DNA of 64,000 nt from the NCBI GenBank assembly GCA_027459525.1, contig DAIDIC010000143.1, positions 11,187-75,186 on the forward strand, written 5' to 3'. The position numbers and the translations under genes were made by a program. Positions 25,440-34,439 of the stretch are shown here, piece by piece (within the stretch, counting starts at the first letter, position 1; the number at the start of each line of letters is the position of its first letter). The notes beneath the pieces were generated by a model. The model searched no databases. It was not told the DNA's origin and worked only from the letters and a program-made list of their open reading frames with translations. The stretch is from JAJYBV01 sp021812265. Lineage in GTDB: Bacteria > Chloroflexota > Ktedonobacteria > Ktedonobacterales > JACDGC01.

Positions 25440-27338
25440 TTAACCGCCCGCTGTTGGAGTTGCCGTTGGAGTTACCCCAACTGGCGGGGACAATTGAACG
25501 GAGTTGTCGGTAAAAGCTGTTAATGTTACTACAGTTGTGCCCGTATTCAAATATGTTCCGGTTATCATATCTCCTGGCTGCGCCAAAGGCAGCAGCGGCG
25601 AAAGTGAAAGCGGCGCAGTAAGAATATTTGACTGCCCCTGCACCCACAAATAATACACCGTCTCATTATTTACGGTTGTCGGCGCAATGCGCAATAGTTT
25701 GCCGCTGAAATTTTCTACCAAACCCTGCGAACTTGCTATGGAAGAGCCTCCGGCATTCGTTGCCAGCCACTGTTGGTAATCGGTTAACGCTTGGTTTAAA
25801 GTCGGCTCCATTTGTACGTTAGATCCATTCAGTTCATTCGCGTCGAGCAATCCAATCGCCTGAAATGTTGCGCCTTGGGCATTTGCTTGAGAAAAAATAG
25901 CCACCCAAGTCGGCTTGCCATAAATGTTATACAACTGCACACCGCTGACATCATAATTTCGGATATTATGCGGATTGGAAGAGAAGGTATGAACAACATT
26001 ATCACCTATACCTAACCCCGAAAGCTGGTAATACTGCGCGGAATTTTTGCGAGTATCATATAATACTATTCCGGTGCTGGAATTATCGCTTGCGGCGCTT
26101 GAAGTCATCGGAATAATCCATACCGGCTGATCGATGTTATTATACACAAGCTCCGGCGCAGAGGCGGGCTGCTGCTGCAACGCGCCGGATGGATTAAACC
26201 ACGAAGCATAATGATATAATCCCCACCAAGTCATATATTGATTGACCACATTTTGCGAATATACTCTATCAACCCAAGAAGGGGTATCTTGCGGCGCATA
26301 CGCCTGCACATCCCCAGACTGAGGATCTACCAGCAAAACCTTACTGATTGTTGCGCCGGTAAACCCATGAGAAGGAGTCATCAGCGAAACGGTAAAATAC
26401 GGCTGCCAATTATCATTTACTTCTAAAGTAGGGTCTTCCAAGTTTCCATTGACATACCCGCTTAAATATACATGGCGTATCAAATCTTGATTCAACAGCG
26501 CTCCGGGGATATAACGCATAGTATATCCGGTTTTCAATTGAGCTGGGGTATTGGGATTTTCGGCGTCTACAACTACATAGCCCGGCGTAGATGAATGGCT
26601 GAGATTCACAAAAATATTATTATAAACCAGCGGCGCAATCCAATATAAATGCTGGTTAACTGATTGCAGCACAAAATCACTTTGCTCCACTTGGTATAAT
26701 GAGCCAAGATTTTGCCCGTTTTGCCCTAATGTTTGCTGCCCCTTAAATGAAGCTATTGCTTGGGTAACCTGCACAATATGTTGAACATTTGTTGGCGGCA
26801 GTTGCGCGCCGGATGGCATTACCGATACATTCGGAAGCGCGGCCAAGGCCTTAGCGTTGCCGTCAAACCATGTGGTGGCAACCACGATCCCAGAATTTAC
26901 AATAACAGCAATGAATAAAATAAAAACAAACATAAAAATTCCCGCGGCTCCTGCTCCGTCAGCCATAAGCGCCGGCGCCCGCGGCCGACGGGAATTTATC
27001 ACATTGCCATTTCCGGCGCGAAAACGTTCGCCGGCGTTCAGTATATTCGAATACAGTTCCTGCGCGCCGGATACGCCGCGCAAAAATATGCTTACTATTG
27101 CGCTAAGCACACCCGGCCATAATATCCACTCCCAGCCGCCAAACGGCCCTGTCAAAGCCGGCATGCCAAAATAAAGATACAATACATCAAAGAAAAAATT
27201 AAAAACAAATAAAATAATCAGCCACATGGTAAATGACTTATCAAAATTCATCTTCTTCCGGCTGGCAATAACTCGAAAAAAAGCCAATATCCCTGTTATT
27301 GCCAACGCGCCAATAAACGCAAGTAAAACTATAATCAT
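25440..27338 (-). CDS. Large membrane protein of unknown function
   Basis: 632 residues. The N-terminal part has hydrophobic segments at about 3-22, 36-58, 68-86 and 133-157. A long extracytoplasmic domain follows, rich in Asn/Gln/Trp/Tyr, with recurring beta-type units such as HLYWIAPLVYNNIF, QPVWIIPMT, KPTWVAIFSQ and VYYLWVQGQSN. It ends in a Pro/Thr-rich tail (GVTPTATPTAGG). No enzymatic motif is recognised. AAAGGAAAAGCGCT precedes the ATG. It is the first gene of a two-gene unit with aroA, with no obvious functional link. Confidence 0.8.
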   Translation of the reverse strand: MIIVLLAFIGALAITGILAFFRVIASRKKMNFDKSFTMWLIILFVFNFFFDVLYLYFGMPALTGPFGGWEWILWPGVLSAIVSIFLRGVSGAQELYSNILNAGERFRAGNGNVINSRRPRAPALMADGAGAAGIFMFVFILFIAVIVNSGIVVATTWFDGNAKALAALPNVSVMPSGAQLPPTNVQHIVQVTQAIASFKGQQTLGQNGQNLGSLYQVEQSDFVLQSVNQHLYWIAPLVYNNIFVNLSHSSTPGYVVVDAENPNTPAQLKTGYTMRYIPGALLNQDLIRHVYLSGYVNGNLEDPTLEVNDNWQPYFTVSLMTPSHGFTGATISKVLLVDPQSGDVQAYAPQDTPSWVDRVYSQNVVNQYMTWWGLYHYASWFNPSGALQQQPASAPELVYNNIDQPVWIIPMTSSAASDNSSTGIVLYDTRKNSAQYYQLSGLGIGDNVVHTFSSNPHNIRNYDVSGVQLYNIYGKPTWVAIFSQANAQGATFQAIGLLDANELNGSNVQMEPTLNQALTDYQQWLATNAGGSSIASSQGLVENFSGKLLRIAPTTVNNETVYYLWVQGQSNILTAPLSLSPLLPLAQPGDMITGTYLNTGTTVVTLTAFTDNSVQLSPPVGVTPTATPTAGG

Positions 27339-27736
27339 AGCGCTTTTCCTTTACTGTTCAACATTTTCATCACAGTTGCATACCGAAGCATCTCACCATA
27401 TACTATATCAAGCAACAGACCTTCGGCAAAACCGCCGCGCACATTCTTATTACATACGCTCTATAGGGCAGCAGCTTTACAGAATCTTCTATTAAAAAAA
27501 GATGGTTGACAAACACAACTTGCAAATATTTTTCTTATAAAATTATTTTCTATGTGTTATATCCCTGTATATACTGTATCACAGGGTGACGACTCCCCAA
27601 GGGGGATTTCACTTTTCTTGCTACATAAACATAGCTTTAGGACTTTGTGCCGATAACGCTGCAAAATAACACAAAAGAGCGGAAGAGAAAATTCTCTCCC
27701 GCCCCGTTGGATGAAAACAACTCTGTGAAAGAGTTA
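27339..27736. other. Intergenic region with terminator of the peptide-binding gene
   Basis: 398 nt. The right third holds the terminator at 27671-27702. A short inverted repeat CCCTGT/ACAGGG (27563-27568, 27581-27586) and a CCCC-AA-GGGG mini-hairpin near 27594 lie in the middle and may belong to a promoter region for the gene to the left. No ORF is supported. Confidence 0.5.
27671..27702 (-). terminator. Intrinsic terminator of the peptide-binding lipoprotein gene
   Basis: Read on the minus strand: GCGGGAGAGAA / TTCTCTTCCGC, an 11-bp stem with one mismatch, followed by the T-rich tail TCTTTTGT. It starts 35 nt after the stop codon of the gene at 27737. Confidence 0.8.
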
Positions 27737-29554
27737 TTATTGGCTCTGAGTAGCAGTTGTGAACCAATCATTCATGTTCCAGTCATCACCAGCTGAAGAA
27801 GGACTCTGCTGGTAGTTGCCCAGGGTGGATTTCACCAAGGAAATGCTGGAGCGGATGAATAATGGATCATAGAAGTAATCTTGAGCCAACATCTGTTGAA
27901 CTTTCGCCATGTCGCTATTCAATTGAGCTTCGCTGACATAGGTTGTGCCGTCTGTGGTCAAAATCTGATCAACAGCAGGATCATCGGCGCCGCTATAGTT
28001 GCCGCCGCCAGGATTCTTTGCTGTCGGAATATTTGATGTGCCAACCAATGTGCTCAGGTTCAAATAAGGATCTGAACCGAAGACATACGCGAAGAGCGAG
28101 ATATCATACTGGCCGGAAGACAGAATACCATTGTTTACAAATACGCCGAACAGTTTGCCGGCAGGATATTCAGCAACGGTAGTTTTGATTTGCAAGTTCT
28201 GGGCAAGCTGTGCTGCGAGCAAGTGAATGTAAGCGTCACGCTCGGGGTTGCCGCTTGTCGTAACCAATGTAATGTTCACTTCGGTTGAAGTATTCGGATA
28301 GGTCAGTTTGCCGTTTGCGTCGAGTTTGAAGCCGGCTTGCTGCATCAAAGACTGCGCGTCACTTGGGTTGAACGCAGGTGACTGAACAGAAGCATTGTAA
28401 TCGGCAGCCGGAGGAGCAGTCAACTCACCTGTTTTATATAACGGGCTGTTGCAGTCAGGAATACCGGCAACGGCGATATTCGCTTGGCAAGTATTGAAGG
28501 CTTCAATAAATGCTTTACGTACATTCGCGCTCGCGAAGATGGAGGTTCCGCCGTTCGACGCAGCGTTTAACGCTTGCGGGCGAACATTGAATTCCAAGTG
28601 CTCAACGCCAATTTGCGGAGCAATGTTTACCTGAGAGCCAAGTCCGGCAAATTGCGGCAGGTCGGACATAACAAAGTCTTCGACTTTATCATACTGGCCT
28701 GTTTTATAAGCCTGAATTAAAACGGATTTCTGGCTGGTGCCTTTGAAAATAATCTGGTCTAAATAAGGTCCTTTGAAGAAGTTGGAATGGAAATTCGGGT
28801 TCTTCTGCAGAACGATATTGCCAGGAGCAAAGCTCTTAACAGTGTAAGCGCCGTTGTCTTTCGGGAACTGTGTCAGGAAGCTGGGGTTGGATTCCAACGC
28901 CTGCACTGCAGTAGTATTATATACGCCGTTTACATATGTTCCGGGATATGATTCTGCCGGTAATGGGAATAAGCCTGAGACTGCATTGAGGTAGTCGCTG
29001 AACGGGCTGCTCCATTTAATAGTAAGAGTGGTGCTATCCGTTGCGGTTACGCTTTTCATGAATGAATATGGTGGGATGCCATCAATATTCGGGTCCATAC
29101 CAATGCTGACCATGAACGCAAAATCCGAGGCAGTAATTGGGGTGCCGTCAGACCATTTGTCATTCGGATCAATTTTCAAAGTTGTGGTTAAGCCATCAGC
29201 TGATTCGCCGCCGTTGGCAACGGTGGGAACCTGTGTGCACTGATCTGGTTTGAAACCAGCTAAGCCAAGGGACAAGTTCGGGAGCTGGATAAGGCAGCTA
29301 TCCCAAATTGCATTGTACACTTCAACTGAAGCGACAGATGTTGTTAAGAACGGATTCAAGTTATCCGGTGATTCCCAGTCGCCGATAACGACGGTGCCGC
29401 CAGTTTTGCTGGGCGTTGTGGGACTATAGTTGAAATTGTACGTTGAGCTGGCTCCGGTTGTACTGCCAGACGACGATGCGCCACAGGCAGCAACCAGCAT
29501 TGCCAGTACTCCGAGCATGCTGATAAACATCGCACGCGCTTTCATGTTTCGCAA
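27737..29554 (-). CDS. Peptide/oligopeptide-type ABC transporter substrate-binding lipoprotein (SBP_bac_5)
   Basis: 605 residues. A TTG start 9 nt after GAGGAGG is favoured; ATG three codons later is an alternative. The signal peptide ends in a lipobox (MLVAAC), giving a membrane-anchored lipoprotein. The mature part is a solute-binding protein of the DppA/OppA family: GGTVVIGDWESPDNLNPF near the start, LTTTLKIDPNDKWSDGTPITASDF, and VRKAFIEAFN later. It captures peptides or similar solutes outside the membrane. No permease or ATPase genes are adjacent, so it is an orphan component. Confidence 0.92.
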   Translation of the reverse strand: MRNMKARAMFISMLGVLAMLVAACGASSSGSTTGASSTYNFNYSPTTPSKTGGTVVIGDWESPDNLNPFLTTSVASVEVYNAIWDSCLIQLPNLSLGLAGFKPDQCTQVPTVANGGESADGLTTTLKIDPNDKWSDGTPITASDFAFMVSIGMDPNIDGIPPYSFMKSVTATDSTTLTIKWSSPFSDYLNAVSGLFPLPAESYPGTYVNGVYNTTAVQALESNPSFLTQFPKDNGAYTVKSFAPGNIVLQKNPNFHSNFFKGPYLDQIIFKGTSQKSVLIQAYKTGQYDKVEDFVMSDLPQFAGLGSQVNIAPQIGVEHLEFNVRPQALNAASNGGTSIFASANVRKAFIEAFNTCQANIAVAGIPDCNSPLYKTGELTAPPAADYNASVQSPAFNPSDAQSLMQQAGFKLDANGKLTYPNTSTEVNITLVTTSGNPERDAYIHLLAAQLAQNLQIKTTVAEYPAGKLFGVFVNNGILSSGQYDISLFAYVFGSDPYLNLSTLVGTSNIPTAKNPGGGNYSGADDPAVDQILTTDGTTYVSEAQLNSDMAKVQQMLAQDYFYDPLFIRSSISLVKSTLGNYQQSPSSAGDDWNMNDWFTTATQSQ

Positions 29555-29709
29555 GACTCAAGTCCTCCTCTTGAATTTCGATTCACACCTATTCATGTGA
29601 ATCACTCACAATAAGTGAGAAAAGTACATGTTGAGCGCAACTTAAAGATTGCGCACTGAATCTATCTGCTCACCGAATATTCGGTGGTATGCAGCAATAA
29701 CAATTACGG

Positions 29710-30867
29710 TTAGCGTGTATTTTGATTAGGATCCGAACCGGGATTTGTTATGGAATCGATACGAATATAAATCATTGAAGACGAATTCAAAGCAGCGTCT
29801 GGGGTCAATGCAATAACATCATACCCAAATGGCTGATCCGAACCGATTGACACAACTCCACCGCCATATTTTATGCCTTCCAATGTATTTGCAAGATCCT
29901 CTAACTGAAATGGACTCAGTTTTTTAGCCACCGACACTAAAAATGGTTTCATAGTTTCTACCGGCACATTCGCGCTGATATTATCAACCGCTATCCATGT
30001 AACCAGCCCTTGCTGGCCAATAGCGCCAGAAATCAATTCAGCTCGTTCCGCAGTTTCCCATTGAAGCACGCCGTTTACGCGCACCCAATGGCCTGCAACA
30101 AACACCCCATTGGATGAGCCTATGGGAATTTGTTCGGAAGACCCCGACTGCACTACTTGAAGCGCAACTTGGTTTTTCGGCAGAAATTGTAAAATCGTTA
30201 ATTGATGAACACCTTGGGCGTCTGTTTTTATGTATCGCAACGTCATCAGGCCGCCAACAGTCCACCACTGCGCGTCATATACATCCATACCTACAAAGTG
30301 ATAGCCATCTATCACAGTTCCTGCCCAATCCGGCTGAAATAATATCCGGTGATCCGGCTGAATACTGGTTTTGGATGGTGTTGATTTGGTTATCTTCGTT
30401 GGATACGAATGAACAAACAATGCGCCGGTGTTGCCGGATAATACATCCAGCATGGAAGCAAACGCCGTTCCGCTGAAAAGCGCATTCAGAGAAACTATCA
30501 GCGCTAAAGACATGACTGCCAAAACAGCTCGCTGCGCAATTGTTTTTTTGCGGTTTCTGCGGCGGTTTCTTTGCGCCGGTAACTCTGAAGTTAATGGATG
30601 CTTTTCGATGGATAGCCCTAAAGATTGAAATACCCCGGTATGCACTCGTGTTTCCAGGTCATCATCTGCTGCAGCGTGCGACTGTCCGCTTAAAAGCGTT
30701 TGCGCATACAGCGGCGGCAACTCTTCATTTTGAATATCAAAATGACCATTCAAACATTCCGCAAACTCAGTGTCATCTGCGGTAAAATCTATCGGCAATT
30801 TTCGGCCATTTCGCAGGGCACGACGATTGTCGGCAAAATTATTATTGGTTGATTTATATTCGTCCAT
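29710..30867 (-). CDS. Probable anti-sigma membrane protein paired with ECF sigma factor 2
   Basis: 385 residues from ATG 30867 (GGGAG 10 nt upstream), overlapping the end of the sigma gene by 14 bp. A cytoplasmic part of about 120 residues without a zinc-finger motif is followed by a basic patch and a transmembrane helix (AVLAVMSLALIVSLNALFSG). The extracytoplasmic part of about 240 residues resembles DUF4367-type sensor regions (PFLVSVAKKLSPFQLEDL near the end). Position and topology support an anti-sigma role; the sigma-binding part is not recognisable by sequence. Confidence 0.65.
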   Translation of the reverse strand: MDEYKSTNNNFADNRRALRNGRKLPIDFTADDTEFAECLNGHFDIQNEELPPLYAQTLLSGQSHAAADDDLETRVHTGVFQSLGLSIEKHPLTSELPAQRNRRRNRKKTIAQRAVLAVMSLALIVSLNALFSGTAFASMLDVLSGNTGALFVHSYPTKITKSTPSKTSIQPDHRILFQPDWAGTVIDGYHFVGMDVYDAQWWTVGGLMTLRYIKTDAQGVHQLTILQFLPKNQVALQVVQSGSSEQIPIGSSNGVFVAGHWVRVNGVLQWETAERAELISGAIGQQGLVTWIAVDNISANVPVETMKPFLVSVAKKLSPFQLEDLANTLEGIKYGGGVVSIGSDQPFGYDVIALTPDAALNSSSMIYIRIDSITNPGSDPNQNTR

Positions 30868-31501
30868 GAGCTGGCTCCCGCAGCGCATCGCGCATAGATC
30901 TGCGCGCCCGCCAGATACGCGTATCAATGGCGTGTCGTGACAATCCTGTTTCAGCCGCCATATCTTCTGCGCTCATAAGCAAAAAATACCTCATATATAC
31001 CAAACGCCTGTCTAGATCAGACAACAGAGCAAGAGCTGTATACAACTGTTCTTGTTCTTCGCGTTTCTCAAGCAGATTATCTAGGGGTTCCTGAAGGTGT
31101 ATATCTTGAGCAAAATACCGATCTAAAAATGAGAATGAATCACCTTCTGCTTCAACAAAATTGAGGTGCTCATTTTCCAAATGCGAGATGGTAACAGTAT
31201 TCATGTGCTTTTTGATAAGAGAACGGCGTTTATCCAACGCGATATATCTGGCGCGCATCGTCAGCCACGTCCGAAATGAACCGCGCGAAGCGTCAAATGA
31301 GGCAATATCCTGCCATGCAGAAATAAACACATCATTTAAGCATTCTTCAACATCCTGTTCGTTTCCTATCGTGTTGAGAACAACTTTGATAAAATAAAAT
31401 AACTCTCGCGAATACCGTTCAATTATTGCGGCTAAAGCATCGGGATTATGTTTGCTTAACTCTACCGCAAAAACCTTATCGGTCCATCCACTTGAACTCA
31501 T
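30854..31501 (-). CDS. ECF-type RNA polymerase sigma factor 2
   Basis: 215 residues. Region 2: RYSRELFYFIKVVLNTIGNEQDVEECLNDVFISAWQDIASFD, with RGSFRTWLTMRARYIALDKRR following. Region 4: LLSDLDRRLVYMRYFLLMSAEDMAAETGLSRHAIDTRIWRARRSM. It is compact, lacking the acidic extension of the other sigma factor here. The overlapping downstream gene encodes its likely anti-sigma partner. Confidence 0.9.
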   Translation of the reverse strand: MSSSGWTDKVFAVELSKHNPDALAAIIERYSRELFYFIKVVLNTIGNEQDVEECLNDVFISAWQDIASFDASRGSFRTWLTMRARYIALDKRRSLIKKHMNTVTISHLENEHLNFVEAEGDSFSFLDRYFAQDIHLQEPLDNLLEKREEQEQLYTALALLSDLDRRLVYMRYFLLMSAEDMAAETGLSRHAIDTRIWRARRSMRDALREPAHGRI

Positions 31502-31727
31502 GACGCCTCACAGTTACCCTTTCACTCGATCTGCTGCGTTGCAGGAACGACTCAATGAAAAGACACATAAAATATGCACAATACAATATCAGGAGTGGTG
31601 TTATAACATCACTATTGTTATTACGCTATAAAAACACAAAATCTCACATAAATTTTAAGGTTTCGTAAAAACTCGCTGCAGATCATTTGGCCTTGCCATT
31701 TGCATAGGCTACAATCATTATAGTCTT

Positions 31728-31864
31728 CAAGACTTTCGCTTCAGCATGGAACATCGGGGATATACAAGGGGCAATGCCCCTTGTACGGGGTTCTGGGGTG
31801 TCCCCAGACCTCCCTCTGTTTCAGATACGAGAACCACGTGCTTCTCTTTCCAGCGAAAGTCCTA
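31728..31864 (+). mobile_element. MITE-like element, copy 4
   Basis: 137 bp with ends CAAGACTTTCGCTT and CAGCGAAAGTCCTA. Flanking 5-mers GTCTT and GTTTT differ by one base. Inner palindrome arms TACAAGGGGC and GCCCCTTGTA are perfect, separated by AAT, and the second hairpin CTGGGG-TGT-CCCCAG is intact. Confidence 0.87.
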
Positions 31865-31991
31865 GTTTTATAGGTCATTTTTTGTAAAAAATCTGTATAT
31901 CTGTTTTATAACGTCTGGCTGTCAATAAAAGCAACAAAAATCTGCTTCCCGTCAAAAAATTGCTGTACACAAAATTTTTGAGGAGACGCAA

Positions 31992-32052
31992 GCCTTCTTT
32001 CAGCGCCGAAAAAACCTGTTTGCAAAAACCATGTGTATCGGTGAAAGAAGGC
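31992..32052 (-). terminator. Long hairpin downstream of proline dehydrogenase gene
   Basis: GCCTTCTTTCA (31992-32002) pairs perfectly with TGAAAGAAGGC (32042-32052); CCGA (32006-32009) and TCGG (32038-32041) extend the stem after a 3-nt bulge. The loop is 28 nt. It begins 13 nt past the stop codon of the gene at 32066. There is no clear U tract, so it may end or stabilise the transcript. Confidence 0.5.
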
Positions 32053-32065
32053 CGTTGCTCTTTAC

Positions 32066-33001
32066 TTAGCCACGGGCAAAATTACTCATAATAAAAAACA
32101 GATTGGCTGGCCGTTCAGCCATTCTTCTTGTTAAATAGGGATACCACTGAGATCCATAGGGAATATAAATTCTTACATTATATCCCTCTCCCTGTAACTG
32201 ATTCTGCAGATCTCGGCGGATGCCATACAACATCTGAAATTCAAATTGTGATGGCGCAATACCGTTTTCTTTCGCAAATCGTTTCGCGTCAGCTATCAGC
32301 CGTACATCATGTGTGCCAAACGCTGGGTATATTCCTTTTTTCAGCAGTTTATACATTATTTGCCGATAATTCTCATCTACATCACTCTTTGCTGGAAACG
32401 CAATAGCTGAAGGTTCTTGATATGCGCCTTTAACCAGCCGCACACGTATGCCGTCCTCAATCAACCGATCGATATCATCCGAACTGCGATACAACATCGA
32501 CTGAATAACTGTTCCTACATTTCCGCCAACTTGCCCAATCGATTCAGAGTACTCAGCGTGCAGCATGTGTGTTAAACGCAAGGTTCGCTCGGTATACGCC
32601 GAACCCTCCATATCTAAGCGAACAAAATTGCCTTGCGCCTGCGCGGTGTCTAAAACGGTCCGCACATTTTTCAGGCAGGCGTCCTCACTGATATCCAAGC
32701 CCAACGCGGTTAATTTAATAGAAATATTGGCGTTTAAATGATGCTCGGCTATCGCATTTAAAATTGCAATATACCCTTGGGCAGTTGCTTCCGATTCTTC
32801 AATACTGCCGGTATTTTCACCTAAATGATCCAATGTCGCCATGACGCCGTGTTCATTCAGCTCTTTTGCAGACTGCAGAGCAGAAGATAAATCTTCCCCG
32901 GCAACAAAACGGCTGGCGATATTTTTCCCCATAGGGTTTTCATTAACGAAATTTTGAATCATCTTCGATTTTGCTGCCGTTAAAACTAAACTTCTTAACA
33001 T
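32066..33001 (-). CDS. Proline dehydrogenase (monofunctional)
   Basis: 311 residues from ATG 33001 (MLRSLVLTAAKS, a typical start for this family, with AAAGAAG upstream). An ATG 23 codons earlier is possible but lacks a ribosome site. The FAD-binding barrel shows MATLDHLGENT, ISIKLTALGLD, FVRLDMEGS, VRLVKGAYQEP, and the closing YGIRRDLQ ... VRIYIPYGSQWYPYLTRRMAERPAN. It oxidises proline to pyrroline-5-carboxylate. The partner P5C dehydrogenase is not encoded in the window. Confidence 0.93.
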   Translation of the reverse strand: MLRSLVLTAAKSKMIQNFVNENPMGKNIASRFVAGEDLSSALQSAKELNEHGVMATLDHLGENTGSIEESEATAQGYIAILNAIAEHHLNANISIKLTALGLDISEDACLKNVRTVLDTAQAQGNFVRLDMEGSAYTERTLRLTHMLHAEYSESIGQVGGNVGTVIQSMLYRSSDDIDRLIEDGIRVRLVKGAYQEPSAIAFPAKSDVDENYRQIMYKLLKKGIYPAFGTHDVRLIADAKRFAKENGIAPSQFEFQMLYGIRRDLQNQLQGEGYNVRIYIPYGSQWYPYLTRRMAERPANLFFIMSNFARG

Positions 33002-33086
33002 ACTTCTTTGTATATCTCCAATCACTTGGCTATATTTATAACTATGCGCTTTTAGCGTTACCAAAAACATCGCTATATACTAATTT

Positions 33087-33222
33087 CAGGGCTTTCGCTG
33101 CAACATGGAACATCGGGGATGTACAAGGGGCGCCGCCCCTTGTACGAGGTTCTGGGGTGTCCCCAGACCTCCCTTTTTGCAGATACGAGAACCATGCGCT
33201 TCTCTTTCAAGCGAAAGTCCTA
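33087..33222 (+). mobile_element. MITE-like element, copy 5
   Basis: 136 bp, the best preserved copy. Ends CAGGGCTTTCGCTG and AAGCGAAAGTCCTA. A perfect 6-bp duplication TAATTT flanks it (33081-33086, 33223-33228). Inner palindrome arms GTACAAGGGGC / GCCCCTTGTAC are perfect. It lies upstream of the proline dehydrogenase gene, in the roughly 400-nt divergent gap before the coiled-coil gene; nothing else is recognised in that gap. Confidence 0.9.
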
Positions 33223-33399
33223 TAATTTTAATGTTGCTGTTTCCATTTTATCTGCCTGATGTTAGTATAACGCGCTTGCATGGCATATATTTTGCCTTTT
33301 CCCTTTATCTTATCATAAGAAATGTCATTTCGGCAGGAATATTGCGCTATATTTTATGAAAACACTATCCAAATGGATTTCATGTGAATTTTCAGGGAA

Positions 33400-34236
33400 A
33401 TGGATGGATCCTTTAGTATGGAATCCATTATTATCTTGCTCGTAATAATTCTGCTCGGCTGTGCAATTCTTATATGGTTTCTCATCACAAAATGGCTGCC
33501 GGCCATTTCTAAACTGACAACAACACTGGAAAAAGAAACTCAGGAAGCGCTGAAAACCGGCAGCGCACTCCAAAAAAATTCCCGCGAACAAATGAAATAT
33601 ATTTGGAAACAAGCTGATTCAGCAAAAACCGCCTTAAACGGCATTGGTTCACTGCGCCAAATGGTTACAGAATTAGAACAAACAGCTGAAGACATGCAGG
33701 CAATAGCGCAGCAATTGGATAATGACGCTATGCGCGGCGGGCGCATCTCGTCAACAGTAACCCGCCAAGCCGACTCTGCGGCTAAACGCCTTACCGCAAC
33801 AGCAAACAGAGCAAAATACACATATCAATTACTGTTCCGCTCTCTCGATCAGCTTATCGCTGACACTGAGGAATTGCGCGATTTCAGTAAAGGCAACGAA
33901 GTTTTTGCTAAGGAACTTACCGGCGCTGTTGAGCGTGTTCATGGCGCTGTTTATAAAAATAACCGCCTTCCCCATGCAGTCCGCGAACTGCCTTCCGGTA
34001 ATAAGTTGCCTTCCAGTCAAAAAAATTATTCCGCGCCGGCCGCAGCAGCGCACAAACCCGATTTAAAACGCAAGGCAAAAAAATCCGCGCAAGACGACCT
34101 GGACTACAACCCGCCATCAGAATTTCGTAATGAGCCATTCAACGCCAGAAACCACACCCCCCGCTATCGCATGAAAGAAGATGAGTCATCCGATTATTCA
34201 GATTATCATCACCGCTACGATGATGAATATGATTAG
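33400..34236 (+). CDS. Membrane-anchored coiled-coil protein of unknown function
   Basis: 278 residues. One N-terminal transmembrane helix (about 7-28, IIILLVIILLGCAILIWFLI) is followed by helical, Gln/Glu/Lys-rich segments (KLTTTLEKETQEALKTGSAL, ELEQTAEDMQAIAQQLDND) that suggest coiled coil, similar in style to DUF948 proteins. The C-terminal 90 residues are low-complexity and charged, ending in Asp/Tyr/His-rich repeats (SSDYSDYHHRYDDEYD). The start is uncertain: ATG 33400 has AGGGAA very close; ATG 33418 would remove six residues. It may be a cell-envelope or division scaffold; no function is claimed. Confidence 0.7.
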   Translation: MDGSFSMESIIILLVIILLGCAILIWFLITKWLPAISKLTTTLEKETQEALKTGSALQKNSREQMKYIWKQADSAKTALNGIGSLRQMVTELEQTAEDMQAIAQQLDNDAMRGGRISSTVTRQADSAAKRLTATANRAKYTYQLLFRSLDQLIADTEELRDFSKGNEVFAKELTGAVERVHGAVYKNNRLPHAVRELPSGNKLPSSQKNYSAPAAAAHKPDLKRKAKKSAQDDLDYNPPSEFRNEPFNARNHTPRYRMKEDESSDYSDYHHRYDDEYD

Positions 34237-34439
34237 TACACTTTCAATTTGCCCAGGTTTTTGATGTATACTTTTATACAATAGGATTTTTTTGAATACA
34301 TAAATTATTGCTGTCTGCAAAGACAACAGTTTCATTCATTGGATTCCAATCTGTAATTATTCCAAACCGCGACAGCGTTAAAATGCTTTTTTCGCAGCGC
34401 GCGGCTCATCAAATTTCAGCAGGGTGAAGGCGCAAAGAT

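Larger units (their letters stand above)
31502..32065. other. Intergenic region with MITE copy and 3' hairpin
   Basis: 564 nt between the sigma gene (reading left) and the 3' end of the proline dehydrogenase gene. It contains MITE copy 4 (31728-31864) and a long hairpin (31992-32052). Remaining sequence is AT-rich; promoter of the sigma operon should lie in 31505-31680. No gene is supported. Confidence 0.5.

Noticed and set aside
27563..27586. CCCTGT/ACAGGG inverted repeat
   Set aside because: Six-bp arms in AT-rich DNA are too weak to call an operator.
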